From positions 1 through 34,185 of the forward strand of contig MU624543.1 in the NCBI GenBank assembly GCA_025349905.2: a stretch of 34,185 nt of DNA, written 5' to 3'. Source of the stretch: Blastocladiella britannica. Taxonomy: Eukaryota > Blastocladiomycota > Blastocladiomycetes > Blastocladiales > Blastocladiaceae. The position numbers were made by a program, and so were the translations under genes. The notes beneath the pieces were generated by a model. That model worked only from the letters and a program-made list of their open reading frames with translations, was not told the origin of the DNA and searched no databases. Of the stretch, positions 20,231-29,249 are shown in pieces (position 1 is the stretch's first letter; each line of letters opens with the position of its first letter).

Positions 20231-22642
20231 TCACCCGTGCATTGACCAAGATCGCTGGAAGGCCGTCCCCAACCGTACGCCGAGCTGGGAAATCAGTTCC
20301 GCGTCGCGCTCCCACTGCGGGCCGGAAAGGGCATTGACCAACAGCTGGAGGCCGCTGTGGTTCTGATTCTCCACCGCGTCCGCGACCATCGCCTCCCATT
20401 CCGCGAGATCCACATCAGACAGGTTGCGAGCGCCATCGGCAAGGGCGTCGACACGAAGCTGCCAGAGCCACAGAGGAGATCGGCGCGACATGGTCGCACA
20501 CAGCACCACCGTGCCCGGAATATGCTGCGCGAGCACCGCCACGATCCACGCGGGCACTAAAGTTCGTTTTTGATACGCGACACACGCCACCGCCCCGGCA
20601 ACGGTCGGCGCCCCGGCAAGCGGGTGCGTAGCGGTATACTCGCGCCCGCCCTTGCTAAAGGGTTGCAGCCGAGTGGCTGAGCCGCGGGCAACGACGCGGG
20701 CAATGGTTTGCTGGAGCACCTCGTTGTCGGATTCCAGCGTGAGCAGAGGATCGTACATCTCGGACGGCGGCGGTGGCAGGATCGAATAAAGCGCGTGCTG
20801 AATATCAGTGCGTGTCGCTGGTCCATCGCCGTTAGTTCGAGCCGTAGCCGTTTCATTGCGCTGGGACAGGGCCAAAAACAGCTCGATCCGATCCGAGAGC
20901 ATGTAGTCCGTGTCCAAAATCTCGAGAACCCGCGCCCACGAGTCGTCGGGCCTTGCTTGAATCGCGGAAATGAGGCGCAAGACGTCCTGCGTATCCGCAC
21001 TGAGGCCGGTGCCAGTTGAAATCGCCTGCAGCAGCGGCTCCAGTAACTCAACGAGGTCGAGTCGGGCAAGGTAATCTTCGTTGCTCAATACGATCGGGAG
21101 GAGCTCGCTTGAATTGACGTGATCCGCCACCACCATGGTATACGCCGCATTGTCGTCGCCGTGGATCCGCGCCAAGAGCCGCAGTGCAAGGTTAACGACG
21201 CCTTCTGTAGGGGAGTCGAGTCCTGATAAAAAAATTAACAAATCATTCATTGTCAGTGTCAAAACTCGGAATGCAAAAAAAAAAAAAAAAAAAAAAAAAA
21301 TAAACGAACCAGTGGCAACAACCGCAAGCGCGCCTCCATCCAGGTGCTGATTTGCAATCTCCATCAAGGTATTCTGATGCATCTTAACCTCCCCCACTTC
21401 CCAGTCATCAATCATCACGTAGTGGAGCATGTGCCTTGGTTCCACCAGCCGCTTTTCGATCATCACTGGCAGCAGATCGTGGTGGCCCTTAACCACCCAG
21501 TCCGTCACGTCGAAACCACTCGAGTTGTACCCGCGGGCGGCAAACCCCTCTGCGTCCAATCGATCCAATTCGGGCAAGTCCTCATGAATAAAGAACCAGC
21601 GGAACGTGTCGTATTCCCATGCGGTGCGCGTCAAGGACGTGGTGGTTTCGAAATACTGGCGTGGAAGCAGGTATCCGTGTGCCTTGAGCCAAGTCCAGGT
21701 CGGTTGCACCGCTCCTTCAAAGGAGCGCGTGGCGAGTGAAGGCAACACGATCGACGTGATATGCCTGGTTTTGATCCACGACACCCATTCCGGCACATCC
21801 AGCAAGAGCCGCGCGCTGACCAAGTAGTCCAACGCTTGCACGTGCCCCTCGATCGCAGCCGTGAGAGCCCAGTACATGGGAAGCGTGATCGGTTTGACCG
21901 CGTCGTCGAGGCCGTCCTGGTCGCCGTGGTGCTGCGAAACGACCCTGCGGATCAATTCCCGGTCGTCGAGTCCAAACCGCATCCACGTCCGCAGCGGTGC
22001 GCGCGAGGTGGCTAGAGTAGGGATTAAGGGCCCAAGGCCCGCAAGAGCTGACTCGAAGTGCGACAGCTCGCCCGTGATGAGAAAAAACGCGGGCAACTGC
22101 AGCGCCTCGGGGATGCAGCGCAGGCGCGGTAAAGATTCGAACTGTTGGTCGTCCTCTGGGACCAGAGCGTCCCAATCGGCCACGAGCTCGGCGAGCGGTC
22201 GGTTGTGGTCCATGTATCGCTGCCACCGGCGCGGCGATAAGAGGTGGTCGAGCGGGATGGTTTGCTGAAAGACGTGGTGGCGGCCTTTAATATCATCGTT
22301 TCCCTCATCGTCGTCTTCGTCAGCCTCTTCGTCGTAAAATTCAAACGATCCCGCCACCTGCGCGCGCCGGTGGTTCTTGATGATATTTTTGAAGTACCAC
22401 GTGACGGGCGTTGCGAGGCCGCGCGTGTCCGAGTACATCTTGTCCATGTCCGACGGGGAGTCGCAGTCAAAGTACTCTTGCATGACCCAATCGTCAACAG
22501 TCAAGCACGTGTGGGACCAGGCAAGGATGACGGCGCGGGACTGGGCGTGGGACAGCAGTGAGCTCGCGGAAACGATATGGGCGCCAGGGTTGGCGTGCTC
22601 AAGGACGCTGACGAGCAGGTCATGGGGCAAGTGCTCCAGCAT
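20231..22642 (-). CDS. Unrecognised 774-residue protein with F-box-like N-terminus
   Basis: Two exons, 21310-22642 and 20231-21222, flank an 87-nt intron with a GTTCGT donor and ATCAG acceptor; the phase-1 junction reads VVATG-LDSPTEG. The N-terminus (MLEHLPHDLLVSVLEHANPG) resembles an F-box helix. An acidic stretch (DEEADEDDDEGNDD) follows near residue 105. The centre has ankyrin-like helix pairs (LPMYWALTAAIEGHVQALDYLV, DWVVKGHHDLLPVMIEKRLVEP), and the C-terminal half is alpha-helical. I know no family match; it may belong to the ankyrin-like F-box expansions of zoosporic fungi, which is inference. The intron length is a multiple of three with no stop, so both spliced (774) and retained (803 residues) forms are translatable. 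The stop lies 257 bp upstream of Cys-rich gene 2. Confidence 0.6.
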   Translation of the reverse strand: MLEHLPHDLLVSVLEHANPGAHIVSASSLLSHAQSRAVILAWSHTCLTVDDWVMQEYFDCDSPSDMDKMYSDTRGLATPVTWYFKNIIKNHRRAQVAGSFEFYDEEADEDDDEGNDDIKGRHHVFQQTIPLDHLLSPRRWQRYMDHNRPLAELVADWDALVPEDDQQFESLPRLRCIPEALQLPAFFLITGELSHFESALAGLGPLIPTLATSRAPLRTWMRFGLDDRELIRRVVSQHHGDQDGLDDAVKPITLPMYWALTAAIEGHVQALDYLVSARLLLDVPEWVSWIKTRHITSIVLPSLATRSFEGAVQPTWTWLKAHGYLLPRQYFETTTSLTRTAWEYDTFRWFFIHEDLPELDRLDAEGFAARGYNSSGFDVTDWVVKGHHDLLPVMIEKRLVEPRHMLHYVMIDDWEVGEVKMHQNTLMEIANQHLDGGALAVVATGSFIFFFFFFFFAFRVLTLTMNDLLIFLSGLDSPTEGVVNLALRLLARIHGDDNAAYTMVVADHVNSSELLPIVLSNEDYLARLDLVELLEPLLQAISTGTGLSADTQDVLRLISAIQARPDDSWARVLEILDTDYMLSDRIELFLALSQRNETATARTNGDGPATRTDIQHALYSILPPPPSEMYDPLLTLESDNEVLQQTIARVVARGSATRLQPFSKGGREYTATHPLAGAPTVAGAVACVAYQKRTLVPAWIVAVLAQHIPGTVVLCATMSRRSPLWLWQLRVDALADGARNLSDVDLAEWEAMVADAVENQNHSGLQLLVNALSGPQWERDAELISQLGVRLGTAFQRSWSMHG
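21275..21300 (+). repeat. A26 homopolymer (T26 in the transcript) in an intron
   Basis: Run of 26 A on the plus strand, inside the 87-nt intron of the minus-strand gene 20231-22642, 9 bp after its donor. If the intron were retained, it would encode a run of phenylalanines. Confidence 0.95.
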
Positions 22643-22659
22643 CTTTGATTTTTTTGAAA
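22643..22659. promoter_or_regulatory. 17-bp gap between two divergent start codons
   Basis: The minus-strand ATG (22640-22642) and plus-strand ATG (22660-22662) are separated by 17 bp containing a T9 run. Core promoters and leaders of one or both genes must therefore overlap the other's coding sequence, unless the plus-strand gene really starts at an internal ATG (22836). Confidence 0.5.
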
Positions 22660-23702
22660 ATGATACCTGATATCGCCAACGTCATTCTCGCATTTGCGAT
22701 CTGGGATGCGCAGACCCCGCACGATGCGAGACAGGTGCTTTGCGTGCTTCCATGCTCGGACGCGCCCGACGTGATATGGGCTGGCTTGACTGCTCGCTCG
22801 GTCGAATTTGTGCGACTCATCTTTTTAAGTGTATCATGCAGACAATCTTACGTTTTTACAATGAAAAGACAGTGGAATTTGCCTCGAAAGAACGAGGAGA
22901 CAAGCGCATATGGTCCCTGCGACACGCTATTGCCGGAGGTACGAGTGGTAGCCTGGAAATCAGCATTGTTGGTGGGAACATTTCCGAGCAAGGCATCGCA
23001 ATCATGAGCTTGTGCTTGGGATTGCGGCAACAGCGGCATCGGCACGCGCGCCTGTCCAGGCTGATTCTCAAGTTTAACGAGCTTGGCGACGCGGGCGTGC
23101 AGGCCCTCGCTCCTTTACTCCCACGAACATCGCTGACCAAACTGGTTCTCTGGCGAAATGGGATTGGCGATCCCGGCGCCGAGGCGATTGCCGTCGTGCT
23201 ACCACCATCGCTGACCGAGCTGAGCCTTGGCGACAACCAGATCGGCGACTCAGGCGCAAGCGCGCTTGCAGCCGCCATGCCGCCAGCTCTGGAAACGCTC
23301 AATCTATGGATCAACCGGATCGGTCCCGCTGGCGCCACCGCCATGGCTGCCGCGTTACCACTGTCGCTCACAATGCTGTACCTTTCGGACAATCCGATTG
23401 GTGATGCCGGCGCTGAGGCGATTGCGCGCCATATGCCACCGCAGCTGGCCAGTTTGTACCTCGACAGCTGCAAGATTGGTGATACCGGTGCAATCGTGCT
23501 TGCTGATGCGGTGCCGCTGTCGCTGAAGGAGCTCGGCCTGAATGGAAATTGGGTGGGTGATCCTGGCGCGCTTGCCATTGCCGCCAAGTTACCTGCTGCG
23601 CTGGCCGCATTGGATCTCAGAGCCAACCGATTCGGCTTTGCTGGCAACGAAGCGCTCCGCCGTACCTGGCCTCCTCGCCATGTCAGGGATCTGGAGTTAT
23701 AA
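22660..23702 (+). CDS. Leucine-rich repeat protein, NLRC3/RNI-like
   Basis: The LRR part is unambiguous: from 22842 to 23702 the frame encodes about seven tandem repeats of 26 residues with the pattern LxxLxLxxNxIGDxGAxAIAxxLPxS. These are ribonuclease-inhibitor-type repeats, as in NLRC3-like and many fungal/oomycete LRR proteins. The 5' end is uncertain. An ORF from ATG 22660 (MIPDIANVILAFAIWDAQ, F-box-like) joins the LRR frame if an intron 22771-22841 (71 nt, phase 0) is removed, giving 323 residues. Donors at 22735 or 22801 also keep phase. Alternatively translation starts at ATG 22836, giving 288 residues. No nucleotide-binding domain or membrane segment is present, so it is probably a cytosolic protein-binding scaffold or F-box receptor. 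The stop is 14 bp from the stop of the convergent Dbp8 gene. Confidence 0.75.
23052..23660 (+). repeat. Tandem 78-bp coding repeats (26-residue LRRs)
   Basis: About seven consecutive units each encode a 26-residue leucine-rich repeat. The ATTGGCGA(T/C) + GGCGC word (Ile-Gly-Asp...Gly-Ala) recurs at roughly 78-bp steps, for example at 23163, 23241, 23397 and 23475. Units differ mainly at solvent-facing positions after the LxxLxL strand. Confidence 0.8.
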
Positions 23703-23716
23703 ATGTATCATATTCT

Positions 23717-25452
23717 CTATTTGGTGCGAGATTTGGCACTGGTCCGTGCCCGCTTTGCTGGTGCCGGCCTTTGCTCCTCGACCACCGCGCGTGGTGGCTC
23801 GACCACTGCGTCGAGTGCCTTGCGCTTCTTGGATGCGACAGGTGCTGCCACTGCAGGCGGAGATGGAGGAGAGGCCGCCTCCTCGTCCGAATCGGCATCG
23901 CCATCGACCGCCTCCGCCTTGGTATCTTCCACGTCCAACTGGTGCTGCTTTTTCATGTTGATTTCCTTTTTAGTACCAAACCCGGTATCTTCCAAGTGCT
24001 ATTAATCATGGAGGTGAGCCAAATCCAAAAGGAAAAAGAAAATGATAGACATACCAGCAACGCCTCGCGCTTGGCGACATTGACCTCGTTCAAAAAGTCC
24101 ATCTGGTTAATCTCCTCGTCGTCCACGTCGTACTTTTCGAGTTTCTTGCCGAGCTTCTTTTCAATGTTGAGCACCACGTCCACATCATGCTCGCTCGCCA
24201 TTGAGACCGCCATCCCCCCACGGCCAGCACGCGCGGTACGGCCAACTCGGTGAATGTAGTCGGTGGCCGAGGCCGGAACGTCAAAGTTGATCACTAACTC
24301 GACCTTGGGAATGTCGAGTCCACGCGACCCAACATCGGTGGCCAGCAAAATGTCCACCACGTTGGACTTGAACTTGGCAAGCGACGCGACGCGCTCGGTC
24401 TGCGTCATGAAGCTGTGCAGGGCTGTAGCTCGGATGCCAAAGTTTTGCAGCAGTGCCAGTACCAGTGCGCATGTCCTGACCATTTGTTTTGTTGTCAGTT
24501 GAATTGAGGCCAATACAATGAAAAGGTACATACCGGCACTTGTTGGTAAAGATAATCACGCTCTTGTCCTTAAAGTCGGACCGCATCAAGTACACCAGGA
24601 ACGCCTCCTTGACGGACCCCGGCATAAACAAGTACCGCTGGTCGAGCTGCTCGTTGGCCTCGTACTTTTCGCTGCTGCGGTGCACAAACACATTCTGAAG
24701 CGCTCCATCAGTGGTGGCATCGCCAATTAGCGACTCGATCGACTTGGTCATGGTGGCCGAAAACAACAATGTCTGGCGCGTGGAAGGAAGTTCGCCAAAC
24801 AGCCGTTCCAGGTCGTCCGAGAACGTCGGGTGCAGCAGCCGGTCGGCCTCGTCCAGGACCAGGAACTTGATTTTGCGCAAGTGCAGGGCCGTGCCCGAGT
24901 TGAGGTGGTCCACCAGTCGCCCGGGAGTGCCAATCACCACATGCGGCCGCTTTTGCAGCGCCAGTGCCTGGGCCATCATATCTATTCCATTTTTTATATG
25001 GAGTCAGTCCTTGCTCTTCTTCGTCTGATATTGAAAAGGTAGTGGTACCCATGCCACCAACCACCACCGCCTCACGCAAATTGATCCCCGATCCTAAGGC
25101 GCGGAACTGCTCGGCGATCTGGAACGCGAGCTCGCGCGTCGGCGTTAGCACCAGCGCGTACGGGCCGTACATGTCGCGGGCCAGCGATTGCACGATGGGG
25201 AGCGCGAAAGCCGCGGTCTTGCCTGACCCGGTTTTGGCGTTGCCGACCACGTTTTTACCTTTTCAATTATAGCACTTCAGCGTTGCGATTCTTTGATATT
25301 GAGTAATATAAAGTGTATGTACCAGCAAGAATCGGCGGGATGCATGCAGTTTGAATGTCGGACGGCGACGAGATGGCAAGCGACGCCAGAATGTCCACGA
25401 GCCACCGGTCAATGCCAAGGTCCTTGAAGGTTGGGGTTGCTGCTGTTGTCAT
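23717..25452 (-). CDS. DBP8: DEAD-box ATP-dependent RNA helicase Dbp8/DDX49
   Basis: Five exons (25323-25452, 25049-25258, 24534-24981, 24055-24475, 23717-23998) with introns of 56-67 nt give 496 residues. Helicase motifs run in order: Q motif [14 protein letters not shown]...[13 protein letters not shown], Ia PTRELA, Ib [53 protein letters not shown]. The C-terminal signature ([15 protein letters not shown], then [11 protein letters not shown]) matches Dbp8/DDX49 rather than other DEAD-box groups. Dbp8 acts in the nucleolus in 18S rRNA maturation and the small-subunit processome. The last exon ends in an acidic/Ala-rich then basic tail ([20 protein letters not shown]), suitable as a nuclear or nucleolar signal. 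The last junction is the least certain but is phase 0 and preserves the conserved tail. Confidence 0.92.
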
Positions 25453-25779
25453 TTTGTACTTTTCCGATAATTATGTGGGAAGAGGAAAATAGTTTTCGAA
25501 AAAGTACGCTCTTTTAGCACGTGGGACGTTGAGCCTGCATACTTTTCAGTGACTCCCTCACTTGGAAAAAGTAGAATGCATTACTTGAAGAGACGATAAA
25601 GGAGGGGGGTATGGTCGTGTGCAATGCAAGGCATGCACCAACAACAAAATAAAAGAGAGAAAACGAAAAGGAAAAGGATGGATGAAGATGGCTGAGTTGC
25701 AAAAAAGGAGGGGCAGGTACGAGTTAAGAAAGGAAGGGGGGAGAGGTATCGACAAGAAAAGAAAAGGAAAAGGGGAATG
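25453..25779 (-). other. Intergenic: Dbp8 promoter and Cdh1 3' UTR
   Basis: No gene seen. On the minus strand, the part downstream of the Cdh1 stop is strongly pyrimidine-rich (CCTTTTCCTTTTC-like blocks, 25655-25775), as in other 3' UTRs of this window. The stretch next to the Dbp8 ATG is A/T-rich with no clear TATA box. Confidence 0.45.
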
Positions 25780-28700
25780 TTAACGAAGTAAGGGTGCTGG
25801 TCCTGATCGGCGGGACGCGCTGCCCCATTCGGCCACCACAGATGATGCCACTGGAGTTGCAGCAGCAGCAGCGATAGAGTCCGATGAGGAAGCGGCTGGG
25901 AACATGCGCCAGATCCGCAACGTCTCGTCGCCAGCGGCCGTGGCCAAACACGTCCCGTCGGGCGACAAGCTCGCGTACAACACGCGCGATGAGTGGCCCG
26001 TGACCGACGTGAGCTGGCGCGGCGGGCACCCGACCATTTCGGGTGACCCATCTGGCTGTGCAATCACCATGCCTCCAGTGGGGGTGCTGCTGTTAAGAGT
26101 AGACAAGGTCGGAATTCCGAGCCGAGGAAGCGTCGCCCGCCGTCTTTGCTGCTGCTGCTGCTGGTACTGCTGTCCATGCATGGCGCGCTCTCCTGCAGCC
26201 GCCGCGGCCGCCGCCATGTTTCCAGGTGACGCCGGATCGTACTCCCAAAGAGAAATGGCGTGCTCCGAGTAACCGTGGGTCGAGACAATCTCGGTCTTGG
26301 ACGTGCGAGACCACAACAGATTGCACACTTGGGAACCAGTGTGCACCGTGTGCACCGAGCGAAGCGCGATCGGTTGCTGCTGGGAGCTTCCGCTGCTGGG
26401 ATTCTGCTGCTGCAGCGGCTGCGATGCGCGCAAGTTCCAGACGCGGATGGTCTGATCGGCTGTCCCACCGCCCGTGACGAGAACTCCGGACTATTTACCA
26501 TTCAGATGGGTTAGTCACACAATAATTAAATGATATAAAATCAATGTACATGATGTGGCGACCACGCCATAGCTTTGACCGCCGCCTTGTGCTCTGCCAG
26601 CACGTATAGGGGCGACGCCGTCACTGGTCCGACCGCATTCGATGTTGTAGATTTCCGCGGATCCCAGATATACGCCCGGTTATCGTTCCCGCCTGACGCC
26701 AGCATCGCGAGATCCGGGCTCCACTGCAGTCCACAGACCTCGACGCGGTGGGCAGCCAGCACCGCTGCCGGCCGATCAGGGGCGCGGTGATCCCACTGCT
26801 CGATCCGCGCGTCCTTGGTGCCCGCGTATATCTGGTCTCCACACCAAGCCAGTACGCCGACGCGGGACAAGGGTGTGGTGTTCTGGCGGAATGTACGGAC
26901 GCGGCGGCCAGTGGACGAGTCGATCAAGTGCACGAGCCCAGCCGCGGTCCCGATCGCCAAGTAGTGCCCGCGGCCAGCCCATTTCAACGACGTGACCGTG
27001 TCGCCCTCGGGCTCCAGGTCGAGGATCCGCGACACGGCCGCGGTCTGCGAGGACCACAGGTACACGGAGGCGCCGAGAGCAACCGCAATGATGCCGCGAG
27101 ACGACCAGTCGAGTAGATTGAGGTAATAGTCGTCCTGTGGATATGTAGCGGTTTTTTAGTTTCAATGTTTGATGAATAATTAGGTGAAGAACGCACGCAA
27201 ATCCCAGGAGCATCCAAAACACGGGTCGGCACGCCCGAAATCATGTCGAGCCTGCGACGAACCGCATCCCCCTGGCGCTGGTGCGCAGCGATCCGAGCAG
27301 CCACAGTCGGTGTAATAGGTCCACGGCCACGCGCCGCAAACGGGTTGATGGCCAGAATGGTAGACGCGCCAGTGGGAGCTGCGGGGGTGCGCGGAGGTAC
27401 CCGATGTGCGAGCGTGCGGCGTGATGCTGCTGCTGCCACTGTTGATGATGATGGCGGCATGGGCAAGACTGCCGAAACCGCCGGGGTCCGCGGGGGCGAG
27501 TCGGTGGGACGTGCAGAGTCGATGCGGCGCGGGGGCGATGTTGCCGGTAATGATGTGGGCATCGCAAACGGCGGCGGTTGTGCTGATTCGGTTTCGGTGC
27601 TATTTCCACCATTCCGCGATTGTGCAGTGCGAGGAGGAGGAATTGCTGTCGACAAGCGCTCAAGAGGTGGGGGAGACCGGCGTATGGGAGCCGCGCGTGG
27701 TGGCGTGTGCGGCGCGTCGGTCGGGTCCCGGAGCAGGTCGGGATCGCTCATGAGCTGCGAGTGGATCACGCGCGAGAAAAACGTGGCCGACGGGTCCCCA
27801 GCCGTGGTCAATGCTGGATCGGGGAACGGCGAGCTCGGCGGGTACAGCGACGCGGGCCTGGTCGGAGTTGCGTCGCGAGCGCGTGATTGAATGAAGCTGT
27901 GTTCATTTTTTTTAACTTTTGTGCGATGAGTATAAAAGTTAAAGGACAGATAAAGAAAAAAACAAACTAACCGATCTCGGACTGGCGCTCGCGCACGGCG
28001 TGGCGAAGGAAGCGGACCGTTGGGGGTGGACGCGCGGGGGGCGTATGCGGCGGCTGCCGGCGCTGCCCACGCGGTCTGGCCCACCGTTTCAGCATCTTCT
28101 TCCTCTTCTTCATAGCTCGTTTCGTCATCGTCGTCCATGTCAGTAGTTTTGTCAAGATCCATACTAGAGCCAGTGCCATAATCAAGTACAGGTCCATTGA
28201 CCAAGCGGTGTCTGGGTCGCTGGTGATGGTGGTGGTAGCCTCCAAATCCTTCGTCGGCATCGTTCGGGCTCGGCGGCGACGGTGGCAGCATCGGGCGTGC
28301 CAGCGCAACAGAAGAGGCGCGGTGATCCGCTTCGCTCTCGTTGCCAACCAGGGTGCCAGCGTTGTGACAGCACGAATAAGGGGGGCTGGTCGGCGCAGGC
28401 GACAAAAGGGACATGCGAGCGACGTTGGCAGTAGATATGGTCAGTGGTAGCGGAGCGATATCGATCGCTGGCGGCGATACTGGAGCCAGGGCCAGCGAGA
28501 TCGGCGGCGGAGTAGTCGCCCGGAACCGGTGGTTGCGCACGGGAGCGCATTTCGGTGGCCGGGCCGACGTCGCCGCTGCTGCCGCCATCCCCAATGATGA
28601 AGGCGACGAAGACGATAACGACAAGGACGACGATGGGTGATGGATGGGCGGCGACAGCCGGACCATGAGCGGCGTGGAGGCGGGCGAGCATGCGGGCGAC

Positions 28701-28885
28701 GGGCGCGGGGACCGCACCGACAGCCCACCGGTCGTGGTGGCGTGCATTGGAGGTGGTGTGTTGGGCCGTGAGCACGGTGGCGAGAAATGCAAGACCGGTC
28801 CAGTTGCTGCCACCGAAGCCGTAGATGCTGGCGATGCCGATGTCGATGGCATGAGCGGTGGATTGGTGGTCCTGGCCGAGGTCAT
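25780..28885 (-). CDS. CDH1: APC/C activator Cdh1 (Fizzy-related) WD40 protein
   Basis: Four exons (27972-28885, 27197-27896, 26550-27134, 25780-26490) with introns of 59-75 nt give 969 residues. VLDAPGIC-DDYYLNLLDWSS marks the start of the seven-blade propeller; blades include VCGLQWSPDLAMLASGGNDN, VTGGGTADQTIRVWN and GDETLRIWRMF. VSTHGYSEH identifies the Cdh1/FZR branch, since Cdc20 has SGHG at this place. Cdh1 recruits substrates to the anaphase-promoting complex in late mitosis and G1. The C-box is formed across intron 1 as DRFIQSR, against the usual DR[FY]IPxR. The protein ends LLR rather than the usual IR tail. The N-terminal 300 residues are Ser/Pro/Ala-rich with an acidic patch and many SP/TP sites, likely Cdk targets. 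About 75 residues are inserted before the last blade. The start is the first in-frame ATG. Confidence 0.9.
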
Positions 28886-29249
28886 GATGAATTTCTTAGA
28901 TGGGGGCAATGTGCGAATGTGTGATGTGCTCTCTGTGCGGAAGTGTGCAAGTCGTGCAAGTCGATTTTTTTTGGATTCTCTTTACTGTCTCTCTCTGGCT
29001 TTTCGGGTTCGCAATGGGCTCGGTCGGACGGTTCAAGTGCAAGTCAATTTAAGTCGAGGTTCTGGGAGAGGATTTTGATTGATTGGGAGTTTTCCCTCAA
29101 GAAGAGTGCTTTGCCATCCCGTGACGCTTGGGAAGTGTCGACCTTGGCGACCTTTGCACAAAGACACCCAGGTTACTCGCTCAAAGGACCATCGGCCACC
29201 TCCATCTCGAATTGAAAAAAGATTCATTGATCACACACCACAACCCAAA
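28886..29249 (-). promoter_or_regulatory. Upstream region of Cdh1 / 3' region of the GTPase gene
   Basis: No gene. The word GACTTGCAC (minus strand) occurs three times: 28945-28953, 28954-28962 (head-to-tail) and 29037-29045, that is about 60, 69 and 152 bp before the Cdh1 ATG. A T8 run lies near 28964. The right third should contain the 3' UTR of the gene whose stop is at 29250. Confidence 0.45.
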
